Below are positions 33,970 through 47,551 of a DNA stretch of 64,000 nt, piece by piece. A program made the translations under genes and the position numbers. This DNA is from Hevea brasiliensis (Eukaryota > Streptophyta > Magnoliopsida > Malpighiales > Euphorbiaceae): assembly GCF_030052815.1 (NCBI RefSeq), contig NC_079496.1, positions 77,861,652 to 77,925,651 on the forward strand. Reading direction: 5' to 3'. Position 1 is the first letter of the stretch, and each line of letters begins with the position of its first letter. The notes beneath the pieces were generated by a model that made no database searches, was not told the origin of the DNA, and worked only from the letters and a program-made list of their open reading frames with translations.

Positions 33970-36900
33970 TGTAACACCCCTGTGTTCGGTAGTGCGTTCT
34001 ACTGTTCCGGTGACCAGTGTCTGTCTAGACAGCTAGGATGCCTAGAACTACATTTAAATGTTAGTGAGGAGACATAAAATAATGAAATACAAGAAAGGAA
34101 AATACAAGAAAAATAAAGAAAAAATAATAGCATGGAAAAGTAACCAAGTTAAATGAGCTGAAAACCGTAGTGATGGGTGACCGCACCGGGAAGTTGCGGT
34201 GTGGACTGTTGACTAGCCCTGGACTGCAGGGAACCCTAAAAAATATTTTTAAGACATAAATAAACATCTATTTAAGTATAAATGACATTGGAAATGTCAA
34301 AGAAAAATTAATTAATTAATACAAAAAAAACGAGAAATCGACAAAATCGGTGTTACCGAAAAATCAAAAATACAACCCGAATAGGGGCATTTTGGTAAAT
34401 TGACATCCCGAGTTGTCTTTTGACCTAAATGTCCATTAAAAATAAATGATATTGAACTTTGAAAATGTCATAAAAAAAAAATTAAATTATGGTACATAAT
34501 TTAAATAGTAAAAGCATTGAGGAAAATGTGGAAATTTAGAAACTTTGGAATAAATAACCAATATATTACATTAGTGCTCCACTAAAATTATATTTTGGAC
34601 ACCTAAAGATTGAAGTGGGATAGGTGTAGGATCATTTGCCTTCTTCTTCCTCACAAATTCACTTTGGCCGAATTCCTTCTCCCATGAAATCCTCCATTGC
34701 TGTCCACCAGTAAGCTTAAGTCCACCATTGATTTAGCTATATTTTTCACTAGGTTCCTTCACTAAACCTTACCTACACACCTTGGGTAGCAATAAGGGAG
34801 CAAGAAAGATAAGTTTTGGTGAGTTTTAAAGAAGGTTCAAAAGAGGTAAGTTGTTATTTTCAATTCTTGTTTCATTAAAAGTGTAACTAAGGTTGTGGGT
34901 AGTTGATTTATGGAAGAATTTTTTAGGTTTGATGAATTGTTGGTGATGGAGCATTTTGGCAGCCATGGAACTTCACCATGTACAACTTATCTTTGCATGT
35001 AAATGGTTGTTTGAGATGTTAAATTAAGTGTTTAAATGTATTGGAGTTGATTTTCATGTATAAAGTTTGATTTGTAAGCTTGAAAACTGAAAATGAAAGT
35101 TGATGTGTATGTGTAATTTTTGGGTAGCCTCAAAATGGAAATGGTAATGTTCAAATTCATGAAATGTTGTTAAAGTGCTGTACAAAAAAATGGCAGCCTA
35201 TGTGTATGGAATAGTAGTGATAGGTATGTGGTTTGATGATGGAAGTATGTGTGATAATTAGAAGTATTTATGGGTATATATTGTTGGGATTGAACTTTGT
35301 GAATTGTGATTGCATTTGGTGTATTTTGAAGTGGTTATATTCTGTCCAAGTTGACCTATAATGTAGAGAATTGAATGGTTTTGGTTAGTGCCAAATGCAG
35401 AATGGTATGGAGAAGTGAAGATGTAATTGGTAAACATGTGTTTGGTTTGGTGTTTGAAAAGTATGTAGAGGGCAGTGTACAAATGGGCCTATAACCCTAA
35501 GTGTGTGGCTCCAATTGGTATTAGGCCAATTGGAGGTGAAACTAGGCACAAAATGTGCCAACTTTCATGAAGAAAACCTACCTAAATTCTGTCCAGAAAG
35601 TAACTTGAGAAATGACCAGATCCGGATTAGTGACTTGGAAGCCTAAAAATTGACCATTTGAGCAGCAGTTAGTGTTTTGACCATAACTCACTCAAAACAG
35701 GTCCAAATAACCTGAAATTTTTACCATGAATATATTAGACATAGATCTAAAATTCTTATGAGGACACCAAAGCCTAGAAATGGCCAGAACCAAGTCAAAT
35801 AGCTTGCTCAAGTTCGGGTACCAAAACTTCCAGAACAAAATGTGACCTAAAATTGACCAAATTTTGCATTAAAGGTGCAATCTGTCCAGCTTTAGTAAAT
35901 TGACCATATCTTGGTCTATACAACTCAGAATAACCTGAAATTTTTCCCCGAGTGCAATAATACATAGAGCTACAATTTTTCTTCTTTGACCAGAAGCTAA
36001 AAACCAAGAGAAATAGGACTTTAAGCTAGACCAATCTAGCACATAAAAATTGAGAACTTGACATTTACATACAATGATGCTTGAAATAATTTGGCAATGA
36101 ATGCCAACTTGTAAAAATGGTAAATTGCACTATAATGGTAGCATATTGAAATGAAAAATGTGACATATTGGTAACATTAAACCTAATTCACCTAGAGTGC
36201 ATCAAGGGTCAATATTATAGGTTGACTAAGGAAAACAATAGAATTAAATAAATTAATTATTAAACCTTATGAATAGAAACAATTTAATTGAGTACTGAAA
36301 CACTTTAAATTGTGTGTTTCAGTTGAAAAGGATATTGAAGAGCATAAGTAACATTGAGTCAAGGTCAAGAGGTGACTCATCTGAGGTCTGTGCATAATAC
36401 TTTTTATATGCACTGCTTTTACTAGAAACTTTATTTGGAGAAATGAGTTATGAATAGTTTTTTTATTGTTTTGGCTTTGGGAATATTATTTAAAAATTAT
36501 TGTGTTGCCTGCTTTGGAAATGAAAATTTTGAGATAAAATGTGATTTGTGGTTTGTATGAAATATTTAAATATTGTGATTTAGAATTGTTTTGATTCACA
36601 CTTGGCATGACAATTACTATGTTCCTACTCCATTTATGGGGTGAGTATCACTATATTCCTCCCTCATTGACTTGCCAGTCTGAGGTGAGTATGGATGAGC
36701 ACTCATTATCTAGCTAGCTACCTCCCTCATTGATTTTGATTATTGGGGTGAGTATGTCTTGTCGTGGTGTACAACACGGCATGTTTGGAAAAGTTTGTGT
36801 CATGACCTAAGTTGTGTTATTGAGTGGAAACACTGTGTTATTCAATTATTTGATCAAAATTGTGTTATATGAGTATTGAAAAATTGTGACATGAAATTGT

Positions 36901-37586
36901 GAATCATTTGAATTGTGAATTGTCAATAAAAGTTTTATATACTGCATTTTAAATTGTTATTGTGCACCACTGAGTAAATTTTACTAAGCGATAGCTTTTT
37001 CATTGCTGTCACAGGTAGACAGACAGACAGAGTAGTAGAGTAGGCTGCTTGTGCTACATTTTGGGATTCCGCTAGGTATATTGAGTATACCATTTGTAAT
37101 TTTTGTTGTAATGTATGTACACTGTATGTATATATTGTACTTGGTCTTGAGCAGTTGTAAACTAAAATTGTAAATTATTTTGGCTTGTAAAAATATTGTG
37201 ACATGTTTCCTTTATCTCAGTTTTTGGAAACACTGGAAAATTGATTATTGAACTGAGCTGATAATGTTGAGAAATTTATTGTTTTGAACAAATTATTAGA
37301 AGTGCTTTTTACAGGTTTTTGAAGAACTGTTTTATTCAAAATACAGATAGCACTCTACCAAAATTTTTACAGAAACTATTGACACTCAGATTTGTTATTT
37401 TGTTTCACTTCAGTTAAAATTTTTTTTATATACCTGTCAAAAGTGCTCACCACTATAAAAAGAAATAAGAAAAGGTTTTAAAATCCCTTTTTGTATATTT
37501 ATTGAGTTATCAGTAGGCAAAGTTTGGTAATTCATTAGGTATACTATGGGATCATGTTATGCCTTACGGAGGGGTAGGGTGTGACA
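33970..37586 (+). repeat. 3' LTR of F
   Basis: 3,617 bp, colinear with 27908-31533, ending GGGTGTGACA before AACTT. Confidence 0.92.
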
Positions 37587-37591
37587 AACTT

Positions 37592-39983
37592 GACAAATCT
37601 TTCTTCATGAAAGTTGTTTCTTTATGTGTCTTCTTTAATTTCCTTTTTAAATCACTCCATTTGGAGTTTTTTAGCTCAAGTTATGGCCTAAATACCATAA
37701 GTGGCTGGATAGAGCAGTACCCAGAATTTATGGGCAAAATCCATTCTGGCAGTTTTGGTGTCCTGAGTTTGGTGGGCAATTTCACTATGTTCTGGTCAAA
37801 ATTTGGAGTTGTGTCCTTCATTAAAGTTGTCCTAAATTTTCTAAGCTTTTTATTGATATAAATTTTAGGTTAATTGGACATTTCTACAGTGAGTTATAAC
37901 TTGTTCATTTGGACAATTTCCAGGGACAGCATATTAATCACCCATATTAGGTCAATTTTTAATGCAACTTAGGTTGGTTTTCTGGGCTAGGTTTCTTCAT
38001 TAAAGTTATGCCATTTTATGCCTAGTTTCATTTTCAATTGGCCTTGAACCAATTGGAGTAACATAGCGCAAGTTATAACCCTAGGAATACACTGGACTTA
38101 AGTCTAGTATTCTAGCACAATGAGGGCAGCATACCACTTTCAATTTCAAGGCCACAATTACTTCCAATTTAGTGTCAAACTTCATCAAATGGTCACTAAT
38201 TGACCATTAGAACTCCAATTAACCATTCAAACACAATATCTCCAATTTTCATACTAACCCTAATTGATCAAAATCTCATTCTCTTACAAACTCAAAAAGA
38301 TTCAACTCCATTCAACTCCAATTCATATGTATAAATTAATTGACATTAATAAACAAACTTAATTGTAACTAAACCATCAAAACCCTAACCCTCTCTTGGC
38401 TGCCACAATTCATACATACTCCTACATAAGTGTTTTATTCAATTTCTTAACGATTTCTCATTCACTTTAACTTCCTAACATGGAATAAAAAGAGAAATGT
38501 AAGAGTTATCACTAACCTTTTTGAAACCAAGCTTGAGCTTGTTATTCTTCAAGATTTCTCCTAGAACCATAATAATCATAATCAATTATAACTTCACTTT
38601 CCCAAATTAAATATCCAATAAAAATTCAATAGCATTTCCCCTTAAATTGGACTAAACTCCTATCATAAATCTCAAATCCACAAACCATTAATACCCAATC
38701 TGGCAGCTTGTGTATTCAAATTTATATATAATGATCTAACTGTCAGATAAATCCCAAAATTTAACCATATATTCAAGACATCCCTATATAATATCAGCAA
38801 AAATTTTAGCATCAAATCGTCTCTATATCATGAGATATCAAAATATTCATTCAACCATTCAAAATCTGAATTTTTGCAAAAATCAGTCTTACTTAGACAG
38901 CTCATGCAAAACAATTTATATCTCATAACCACATGTTTAAAATTCACCAAATTTTAACACAACAGCCTCAACATCCCAAATATCATTTGTACCAAATTTC
39001 ATAATTTTATAAGCATCCTAACTATTTATTTTTCTCAAATTTCAGTAGCTAAAATTCAGAATTCAACCTGCAGACAGCCTGTGTTCAACAATATATTTCT
39101 CCAAATCCAACCGTTGAACAATTACCAAATTTTAACCATAACTTATACACATACATAGCTCAAACATATCTAAAAATCAATGGTATAGGTTGAGCCAAAC
39201 TCACCTGGATGGAAGAGAAACATGGTGCCCTTGCTGAACCCCTGTTTCTGCTACTGTTCATCTCCTTCTCCTTCTTCCTTTCTTTCTTTCTTTTCCTTTT
39301 CTCTCTCTCTCTCTCTTGATTCGGGTGAAGAAGAAGAAGAAACCAGAATTTTTCTTTCCAATTTTCCCTCATTTAACTCTTTTTAATTGGCTTGGTGAGT
39401 TGTGATTGGTGGAGAGCTATCTAATGACATCATGTGATGTTATATTTCCCATTTAATTCATTTTCTTTTTCTTTTCTTTTCTACTCATTTTCAATTCAAT
39501 TTTTCGCAATATTTATTCACATTTTATGTCATAATAATTATTTAATTAACTAGACAAGTCGGCCAAATCATCTCTGAAGACAAAATGACCAAAATGCCCT
39601 CTGTTTGGCTTATTGAGCCAAAATCGTCTGTACCTATCTAAAAATTTTTCTAAGGCTTTTCTTGGAATTTTAATGCCATAGAAACCTCAATGACTCTTCT
39701 TTGGAGTCTCAAAAATTATTTCATGAATTTTTCCCTGGGTTTAGGGTTTCTAGCTGCGAGGACCGCAACTTCCCACTGTGTTACCCATCGCTAGGGCACC
39801 GGCTTATTTAACTTAGTTGTATTTTATTTTTAAAATTTTTCATACATTTTTCTTATTATTATTTGAGTTATTTATGACTCCTCACTCTAGTCTAAATATT
39901 TTTTCAAATGTTCTAGCTGTCCGGATTGACACCAGTTACCAAAATAGTAGAAGGTATGGAATTGCTACAATAAGGGTGTTACA
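37592..39983 (-). repeat. C/E-type LTR copy E', right part
   Basis: Reverse LTR colinear with 700-2509 of copy E and ending AAGGGTGTTACA at 39983. It carries a pyrimidine-rich stretch at 39258-39318 with a CT repeat (about 39301-39317) and the three-fold cttcat-type module (37603, 37816, 37995). No gene. Confidence 0.8.
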
Positions 39984-42438
39984 TAAAATAAGCATCATCT
40001 TCAAGGAAAGAGAACTTACCCGTGGACGAGTTGCCATCGGTTCTCAAGGAGACCAATCTCCAGTCTATTAGGCAAGAGTATAACCTTCCAACTGACTCCT
40101 TCGAACTTATCAGATGTCATGGCGATCTCCAAGCCAATCATTTCTTTAAAGAAACCGACCTGATCATGGTATATGAAGAACAATTGAAAGTCGAGCTTCA
40201 GTTTCCCCTGAATGAATTCTATAGAGCCATTCGGAAGTTCCATCATATTTGTGTAGCCTAGGTGCATCTGAACTCTTAGCAGACTCTGGTGACTTTTAAA
40301 GGTTTATGCTGAGCTAAAAAGCTTGAGCTTATGACGAAGGTTTTTGCTGAGTTGCATAGGCTTGCTCGGTAGAAAATGATAAATATTGGTTTTTCCTAGC
40401 CAAGCCGAACTACAGGCTCTTCACCAATCTCCCTTTTTTGTTGAAGAACTAGAAAGATCGATTTTTTATATTGGGGAGCAAAGACCTGAATGGCTTTGAC
40501 AGTATTCCACGTAGTTGGCAGTATTTGGTTCCTTCAGTTCTAAAGAAAATCACCCTAAATAAAGATGAGGATGCCATCATGCAGGAGTTGAAGGATCAGG
40601 CGGCCACTCATAAGTACTCATGTTTAGACTCTGTTATGGTCAAACTAAAATAGTGGTTGATGCAAGTGATCGCTTGTGAGGACTATGAGCTATAAATCTC
40701 TTACCTCGGCCCCTAGATCGATATAATTTAGATCTTCCATCTCCTAACTTTGGTGATCTCACTAACTTGTTCTCAGTACAGGTATGGCAAAAGGTGAGAG
40801 TGCCAAGGAGAGCCATAAGCGAAAAAGGGAGCTCGCCCAAAAAGTGCAAAAGATGAAAGTCGTTGCTACTGCTGCTGCTCAAACACCAAGGCAGGACTTG
40901 GTAGAAGTACCAAGCTCTCCGTTCGACCTCCAGAGTAGCCAGCCTCAGAGGTAGAGGTGGTTCCTTCTGCACCTCAACAAGCCAAACCTCCACCTCCGCT
41001 GATCTCTTCAAGTGCAGAAGGGGGGCCTTCCTAACCAGTCGTAAGGACTCTTTCTTAAGGTGCTCAGGTCCTTATCCATTCTCTGGAAAGGAACAGTTTA
41101 GTTCGGGGTAATCTTGACCTAGCCAAGGTCCTAGGCACCACTATTAGTTTTCAAGAAGATCGGAATAGATTGGCCCTGGATAGCATTGACGATCTCCTAG
41201 CTCAGATGATGAGCTTGGGTTTGGAGACCATTGCGAACCAACATATAATTAGAGAAAAGGCCCATCTCTTGAGACAAGAGATTCTGAAGGTGGTCCAAGA
41301 CACAGCTTCCACCAAAGTCCAGCTTTCAACTGCTCAGGACTACATCGCCCAGATAGAAGATCGAGCGAAATCTTAAGAGGAAAGGATAGCTGAACTAGAG
41401 CTGGAACTTGAAGACGCTCGGGCTTGCTGATCTGCCAATGTCACTCGACTTACCGAAGAGATCAAGGCAAAAGAAGAAGAGGCCCTGGCGAGAGAGGCCG
41501 GTGCTTATGTGAATGCTCATGGTGATCTTCTGGCCAAGCTCGTGAAGCGCCATCCTGAGTAGGACTTGTCTTGGATGGTGGATCTCATCCCAAGAGCTGA
41601 AGAAGACAGCAAGGAAGAGCCTGAGAGAGAGAGAGGGAATGAAAAAACTGAAAATGCACCTGAAGAGCAGGTTAGGGGAGACCCTTCTGCTGAATGAATT
41701 GTATATTTTTATATTTTGAAATGAATCTAAGTCTTTTTCATGCTCAATTTTCTTGATGAGATCAGAAAACATCCAAACCAATTTGTTTGAGTATTTAATC
41801 AATTGAATATAGTTGAACATTAAACCTGAGACTGGTTATTAATCATAAAACTTCAAGCCACTTTAAGAGATCGGAAAACCATTATACCTGAACATGAGAT
41901 TGGACGGTGCTATGACCGAATATCGATTGAAACCTTGAAACATTTAAAGAGTAATTTGGTAGAATTGTGAAGATTTGAAAATGACTTGAGCTTATTAAGG
42001 TCGGAATCATTATTTAGAGATCAGATAAAACCTTAGCTTTGCTAAGAAATATTTGAACAATTCGAGCGAGATATCTGATCACAAAACTATACGCAGATTT
42101 GGAATTCTGAGGTATTTGAACATATTGAGATCGAAAAACAATAGCATGTAAGGTTGAATGGTCCGGAGATTCAATATTAATCTGAACACATCGAATAAAG
42201 ACGAAGAGATCAGAAAATAATCTAACTTGAATGTGAGATCGAGTTATTCCGAAGACAAACCATTGTTGAGTTTAGAAAGGTGACCTGTGATCGGGTCATT
42301 AGTTAAGAATGGATAACATTAAGATGGATAATGCATTCAAGAAAACATGATGAAATTTCAATCTCATTACAACTTTAAAAGAAAATTGTATATTAAGTTA
42401 TGCATTTGAGGGTCGACTAAAATATGGTGTCTACAGTG
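39984..42438 (+). pseudogene. Decayed 'putative gypsy transposon' (Transposase_28-like) gag gene
   Basis: Three legible pieces lie in order. At 40022-40261 is an EYNLPTDSFELI ... LKVELQFPLNEFYRAI segment, which resembles the start of the plant Transposase_28 ('putative gypsy type transposon') domain. At 40471-40653 is a weak continuation. At 41170-41694 is a Glu/Lys/Ala-rich predicted coiled coil (EERIAELELELEDA, KAKEEEALAREAG), with stops near 41376, 41428 and 41562. In plants such genes are gag-like proteins of large Ty3 elements. The assignment rests on recalled sequence style only. 41697-42438 is non-coding, with a GAGATCRGAAAA word repeated at least six times. Confidence 0.6.
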
Positions 42439-42472
42439 ATACCACTCACAAAGCCTCTTGTGTCAGCCTTGC

Positions 42473-42986
42473 CAAGAGAAAGGTAATTTTAACAAAATAC
42501 CATGATGAGGATATCCTAGAACAATAAGGTTTAAGGGAATAAGTTAATTTATATTCTTGAAAATACTGGATGGACTAGGTTAGCAACCCTATCATACCCA
42601 ACATATAAAGAGCTCATTATAGAGTTTTTGGGAAGTTTTAAGACCATATTATGGCATGGTAGTAGAAAGGAAAGAGCCCAAATTGAGTTAAGACTGATGA
42701 GGGTGGATAGAGCGATGAACATGGATGAATTTAATGCTATCTTTGGGTTTTATAGCAATGGTTTTCAATAAATCCCTGTAGATAGGTCTGTGTGCAATGG
42801 AGTGACCTTTTTACGTACTGCAACACCAAACACATCAATTACTAGCCCAACAGATCCAAATCCTCTAGCTTGACAAACCTAGCCCTTAGATACCTTTATC
42901 ACCTATCAGCTCACACCATCATGGGTAGAAGAGATAGTTTAAGAGTAGTAAATGCCAATAAGTTATTCTTCCTATGATGTATGTTG
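42473..42986 (+). pseudogene. Athila-type gag (ORF1), first part
   Basis: Legible motifs are KYHDEDILEQ, then YKELIIEFLGSFKTI, LMRVDRAMNMDEFNAIFGF, and, in another frame, LALRYLYHLSAHTIMGRRDS and NANKLFFL. This series resembles the Arabidopsis retrotransposon ORF-1 family found in Athila elements. Several frameshifts and stops are present. It breaks at copy H and resumes at 47735. Confidence 0.7.
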
Positions 42987-42991
42987 AACAA
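42987..42991. other. Target-site duplication of copy H, left (AACAA)
   Basis: AACAA at 42987-42991 repeats exactly at 47730-47734. Joining across the pair restores the Athila gag series (LFFL to CGIGFF). Confidence 0.92.
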
Positions 42992-43171
42992 TGTAGAATG
43001 AGATGATTCTCATTGATTTCAATTAATCTGTACATGGGTATTTATATACAATTGATTCCTATAATTGTGTTATACTAATTAGGAAGAAATCCTAAATAAG
43101 AAATCCTAAATAGGAATACAGAATCTGAGAATATACATTTGAAATAATATAATGATTGACTTTCCATAACA
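42992..43171 (-). repeat. 3' LTR of copy H
   Basis: 180 bp, TGTAGAATGAG to TTCCATAACA on the plus strand; element-sense start TGTTATGG. Confidence 0.93.
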
Positions 43172-43186
43172 CTCCCCTCAAGTTGG
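43172..43186 (-). other. Polypurine tract of copy H
   Basis: Minus-strand CAACTTGAGGGGAGT beside the LTR, like copy D's tract. Confidence 0.8.
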
Positions 43187-43249
43187 AGCATAGATGTTAA
43201 TCATGCCCAACTTGTTACAAATGTAGTCAATCCTAGCTCCATTGAGCTT

Positions 43250-44672
43250 TTGTGAAAATATCTCCTAACCGCTCTCCGGTTTGATATGTCTGTTGAGATG
43301 ATCATTGTTGAATCTTTTCACGAACAAAGTGACAATCAATCTCAATATGTTTGGTCCGCTCATGAAATACCGGATTAGAAGCAATATGGAGAGCGACTTG
43401 ATTATCACACCACAATTTCGCAGCGGGGTCTTAAAACTGTCTCATCTAGTAATTGAAATATCCACATTACCTCACATCGATTGTGCCATGGCTCAGTATT
43501 CGGATTCACACTAGATCGAGAAACTACACTCGCTTCTTGCTTTTCCAAGACACCAAATTTCCTCCAACAAAAACGCAATATCCATAGTTGACCTCCTATC
43601 AACCTTAGATCCAGCCAGTCGGCATCGAAAAACATTCAACATTCAAATGCCCATGATTACCATATAACAAACCTCTTCCTGGAGCTCCTTGGATAGCACA
43701 AGATTTGTCCCAAGGCTTCCCAATGAGCAACGGTTGGGAAGACATAAAGCGACTTACCACACTAACGGCATAAGCAATGTTAGGACGAGTGTGATAAGGT
43801 AGTTCAATTTTCCTACCAATCTCTGTATCTCTGGATCTTCAAACAACTCACTATCCCACAACTACTTGATTATAAATTTGGAGTCATTGGTGCACTACAA
43901 GGCTTAGCACCTAATTTTCCTGTCTGTCAATAGATCGAGGACATATTTTCTTTGAGACAAGAAAATACCCTTCTTACTTCTCATAACTTCAATACCCAAA
44001 AATACTTTAATAATCCCAAGTCTTTGGTCCAAACTGGGTTTGGAGGAAGGTTTTAAGAGATGAAATACTGCAGAGTCACTCCCGGTGATGATAATGTCAT
44101 CCATATAGACTACCGTGAGAATTAGACCAGACCTCAGTTGCTTATAAAATATTGAGTGATCACACTTACTCTTTTGCATACCAAATTCAAAGATCTTGCT
44201 TCATGAATCTCCCAAACCAAGCCCTAGGACTTTGTTTCAAGCCATAAAGAGACTTCCGAAGTCTACAAACTTTACCCAACTCCCCCTGAGCAACAAACCC
44301 AGGTGGTTGCTCCATATACACCTCTTCCTGAAGATCACCATGAAGGAAAGCATTCTTGATATCCAATTGGTACAGGGCCAATCATATGTAGTGCTAAAGA
44401 GATAAACAAGCGAGCAGTAAGTTTAGCTACGGGAGAAAAAGTGTCGAGTAATCAACCCCATATGTCTGAGCATATCCTTTTGCTACAAGGCGTGCTTTTA
44501 ACCTAGCCACAGAACCATCAGTATTTACCTTTACTGTAAATACCCATTTGCAACCAATAGCTTTCTTACCAGTGGGAAAAGGCAGCGATTCCCATGTACC
44601 ATTAGCATCTAAAGCCACCATTTCCTCTTTCATAGCGGACACACGGCCAGGATGAGACAAAGGCCTCACCAA
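43250..44672 (-). pseudogene. Copy H reverse transcriptase and RNase H
   Basis: On the minus strand: [39 protein letters not shown] and [14 protein letters not shown]. The catalytic motif VYMDDIIITG follows with both aspartates present, then VFLGIEVMRSKKGIFLSQRK. RNase H is badly decayed: SRSSVNPNTEP near 43510, CEVMW, and [16 protein letters not shown] near 43310-43360. Frameshifts lie near 44420, 44180 and 43900. The region between 43640 and 43900 is a poor match to the usual linker. Confidence 0.9.
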
Positions 44673-45776
44673 TGATTAGGGATAGGAGCGAGTCTAAAGA
44701 AGTAACAAAACACCGAGAACAAGAAGACAATTGATTATAAGAAACAAAAGAAGAGATAGGGTAAGTACATGAACGTTTACCTTTACGAAGAGCAATGGGT
44801 AAGTCTAGATCGAATCATGATCGTGATGAGTGCAGGATCTCCCAACGAAGTAGCCGGTGGAGAATCGAGTCGGTAATCTCAATTTCTGGAATAAACATGA
44901 ACAACGGGAGGCCGAGTAGGTCTAGAGACGTAAGAAAGCAGTGTGAGAGAGGACTAGACATTCGCTGGATAGTATATATTAAGATATCATCCTCCTCCCT
45001 TTGACTCTCATACACAGATGATTGAGAAAAAAATGGAGTGGACTCAAAAAATGTGACATCTGCAGAAACAAGATAACGATTAAGAGTAGGAGAGAAACAA
45101 TGTACCCTTTTTGGATCCGGAGTACCCAAGGAAGACACATTTGAGAGACTTTGGATCCAATTTAGTAACTGTGGACGAACATCACGTACAAAAGTAGTAC
45201 AACCAAACATACGGGGTTCAACAGGAAACAAAGATTTTGTAGGGAACAAAGTATTATAAGGAATATCCCCATTAAGGAGAAGGCGGCATACGATTGATCA
45301 AAAAACATGCCGTAGAAACTGCATCCGCCCAAAAGTGTTTAGGAACTTTCATCTGAAAAAGAAGAGCACGAGTTACCTCAAGAAGATGTCGATTTTTTCT
45401 TTCAGCCACGCCATTTTGGGATGGGGTATCCACACAGAAGACGATGAAGAATGCCATTTTGTGTCATATAAGTGAAATTGTCTTTGAAAAATATTCTTTA
45501 GCATTGTCACTTCTTAATATGCGCATGAAATATTAAATTGAGTTTTGATTTCATTACAAAGGCACAAAAGATAGAAAATAACTCGAACGATTCTTCATTA
45601 AATATAACCAGGTAACACGAGTAATCATCAACAAAAGTAACAAAATAACGAAATCCAGTTTTAGAAGTAATGTAACAAGGACCCCAAACATCGGAATGAA
45701 CTAACTCAAAAGGGGATGAAGCCCGTTTATTGACTCTAGACACGTAAGGCAAACGATGATGTTTTGCAACCGACAA
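44673..45776 (-). pseudogene. Copy H integrase
   Basis: FELVHSDVWGPCYITSKTGF and FVTFVDDYSCY carry the first catalytic aspartate region. The DNGTE region is lost in the damaged stretch 45460-45530. TPSQNGVAERKNRHLLEVTR carries the glutamate region, then ALLFQMKVPKHFWADAVSTA and the MFGCTTFVRDVRP segment. Frame breaks occur near 45500, 45260 and 44810. Confidence 0.88.
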
Positions 45777-47262
45777 GACTCACATTCTAGTCTTGATAAA
45801 GATCAAATCGAGGACACAACTTCTTCATGGTAGACAAAGAAGGATGACCCAATCTACAATGAGCTTCAAGAGGTGTTACGGTACTGGAGCAAACAAGCGA
45901 CCGCGGTACATGATTTTCCAGAATGTAGAGACCACCTGACTCACGTCCTCTACCAATAATCTGCTTCGTCGTAAGATCCTAAAACAAACACTGATCAGGA
46001 AAAAAGGAAATAGAACAATTTAAGGTACGAGTAAGTTTACTAACAGAAAGTAGATTAAAAGAGAAATTTGGTAGACACAAAACAGATGACAAAGAAATTG
46101 ACGAAGTCGGATTCGCAGTTCCAGAACCCATGACACAAGAAGTAGAACCATCAGCTAAAGTAACAGTAGAGGAAGTGGGATTAGACTGAAAAGCAGATAG
46201 AAGACTAGAATTACCTGTCATGTGATCCGTTGCACCAGAATCAATAACCCATTTGGATGAGGAAGACACAAGGCATGTAGTGGATTTACCTGACTCAGCG
46301 ATCGCAGTGATAGGAGAACTGGTAGGCTTTAGAGATGCCTGATACTGGGAAAACTGTGCAAAATCCTCTGCAGATACCAAAATAGTTTTCTCAGAGGAAG
46401 ATACTGTAGAATCCTCTGCTGTCATATTTGCCATCTGTGATCGCTGATTTTTCCTCTGAAGTTGCGGACAATTATATTTTGTATGGCCAGGCTCATGACA
46501 ATAATAACAAATGACTCCTCTTGAGTCCTGATTAGAACTAGCCTCTCCATTACGCTGATTGATTACATTTGCTGTAATTCCTCCTCTACTTCCTCTTCTA
46601 TTACCCTGTTGTCCATTTGGATTACGGCTAATAAGAGCACTACTGGCAGGCTGTGAAGATTGGGTACTCTCTGTACGAAGGACCCGTGTGAATGTTTCAT
46701 GCAAAGAGGAAATCTCAGAACTAGAAAGAATCTGAGATTTAGCAGTCTCATACTCTGAAGGAAGGCCTGCAAGAAAACTCATAACGAGTTGCTCCGTTGG
46801 GCTCTTTGAACTTTCACGTCAGAACTAAACGGCAACAATACATTAAGTTCCTCATATACCCATTTAAAATCCATAAAATAAGCCGTGAGAGACTTATTCT
46901 CTTTCTCAGCACGGTAGAATGCCTTACAAACATCATAAATACGGGAGATATTCCCTTTACCAGAATACAGAAAATCTAAGTAATCCATCAATTCCTTAAC
47001 AAATTCACAGTGATTAATTAAACTAATTACCTCACTGTGAATCGAGTTCATTTGCAAAACAACCGAGCATCCTCCCTTAGCCAAGTTTGTTGTGTATCAT
47101 CGGTAGGTGGATCTTTAGTAAGGTGATCATCCTTATCAATGCTACGCAAATAGACCCTATGATCTTACTCCACTCCAGGTAATTCGAACCATTAAGTTTG
47201 TGTTCCGTGATCTTAGTCATCATCGGAATCACATCAGAAATAACATTCTTATTGTCTGCCAT
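45777..47262 (-). pseudogene. Copy H gag and protease
   Basis: Start ATG at 47262 (MADNKNVISD), with the HKLNGSNYLEWSK gag start, a frameshift near 47130, then MSFLAGLPSEYETAKSQIL. The zinc knuckle is CYYCHEPGHTKYNC (C-x2-C-x4-H-x4-C) and the protease motif WVIDSGATDHMTG keeps DSG. The GAG-pre-integrase stretch lies at 45777-45980 with frame breaks. Confidence 0.9.
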
Positions 47263-47539
47263 TTGTTGAGACAAAGAAAACTAACCGAAATGCTAATCCA
47301 AAGTGCTGACAGCAACAAAATAATCCAAAATCACAAATCAAGCAAATACCGAAATTGGATCTGAGAGCCAAACCTCAGAAGTCCTTTAATGGTGTACTGG
47401 ATCAGACAACAGCACACAGTGGTTGAATGAGGGGATTGAGGCGACGTTGGCAATGTTGATCGGAGTCGAAACGGCCGGTCGGCGGCCAAGGTCTCTCCTG
47501 AGGTGGGTGGTGAGAACAAATAGTCACCCTAGATGACTT

Positions 47540-47551
47540 GCTCTGATACCA
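47540..47551 (-). other. Primer binding site of copy H
   Basis: Minus strand TGGTATCAGAGC, a perfect initiator-Met complement, directly beside the LTR. Confidence 0.95.

Larger units (their letters stand above)
27908..37586 (+). mobile_element. Gag-only Ty3-type element F, non-autonomous
   Basis: F is a 9,679-bp plus-strand element with 3.6-kb LTRs, primer site, gag, a stub of protease, non-coding interior, polypurine tract and perfect target duplication. Its 2.4-kb interior has no reverse transcriptase, RNase H or integrase. LTR ends (TGTAACACCCC...GGGTGTGACA) and gag are related to copy B. Elements of this design move using enzymes from relatives (large retrotransposon derivatives). The two LTRs are alike with scattered differences. 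Confidence 0.93.

Noticed and set aside
42065..42080. Possible short palindromic attachment site (AGATATCTGATCA)
   Set aside because: It lies within the GAGATC word series and has no partner or flanking duplication.
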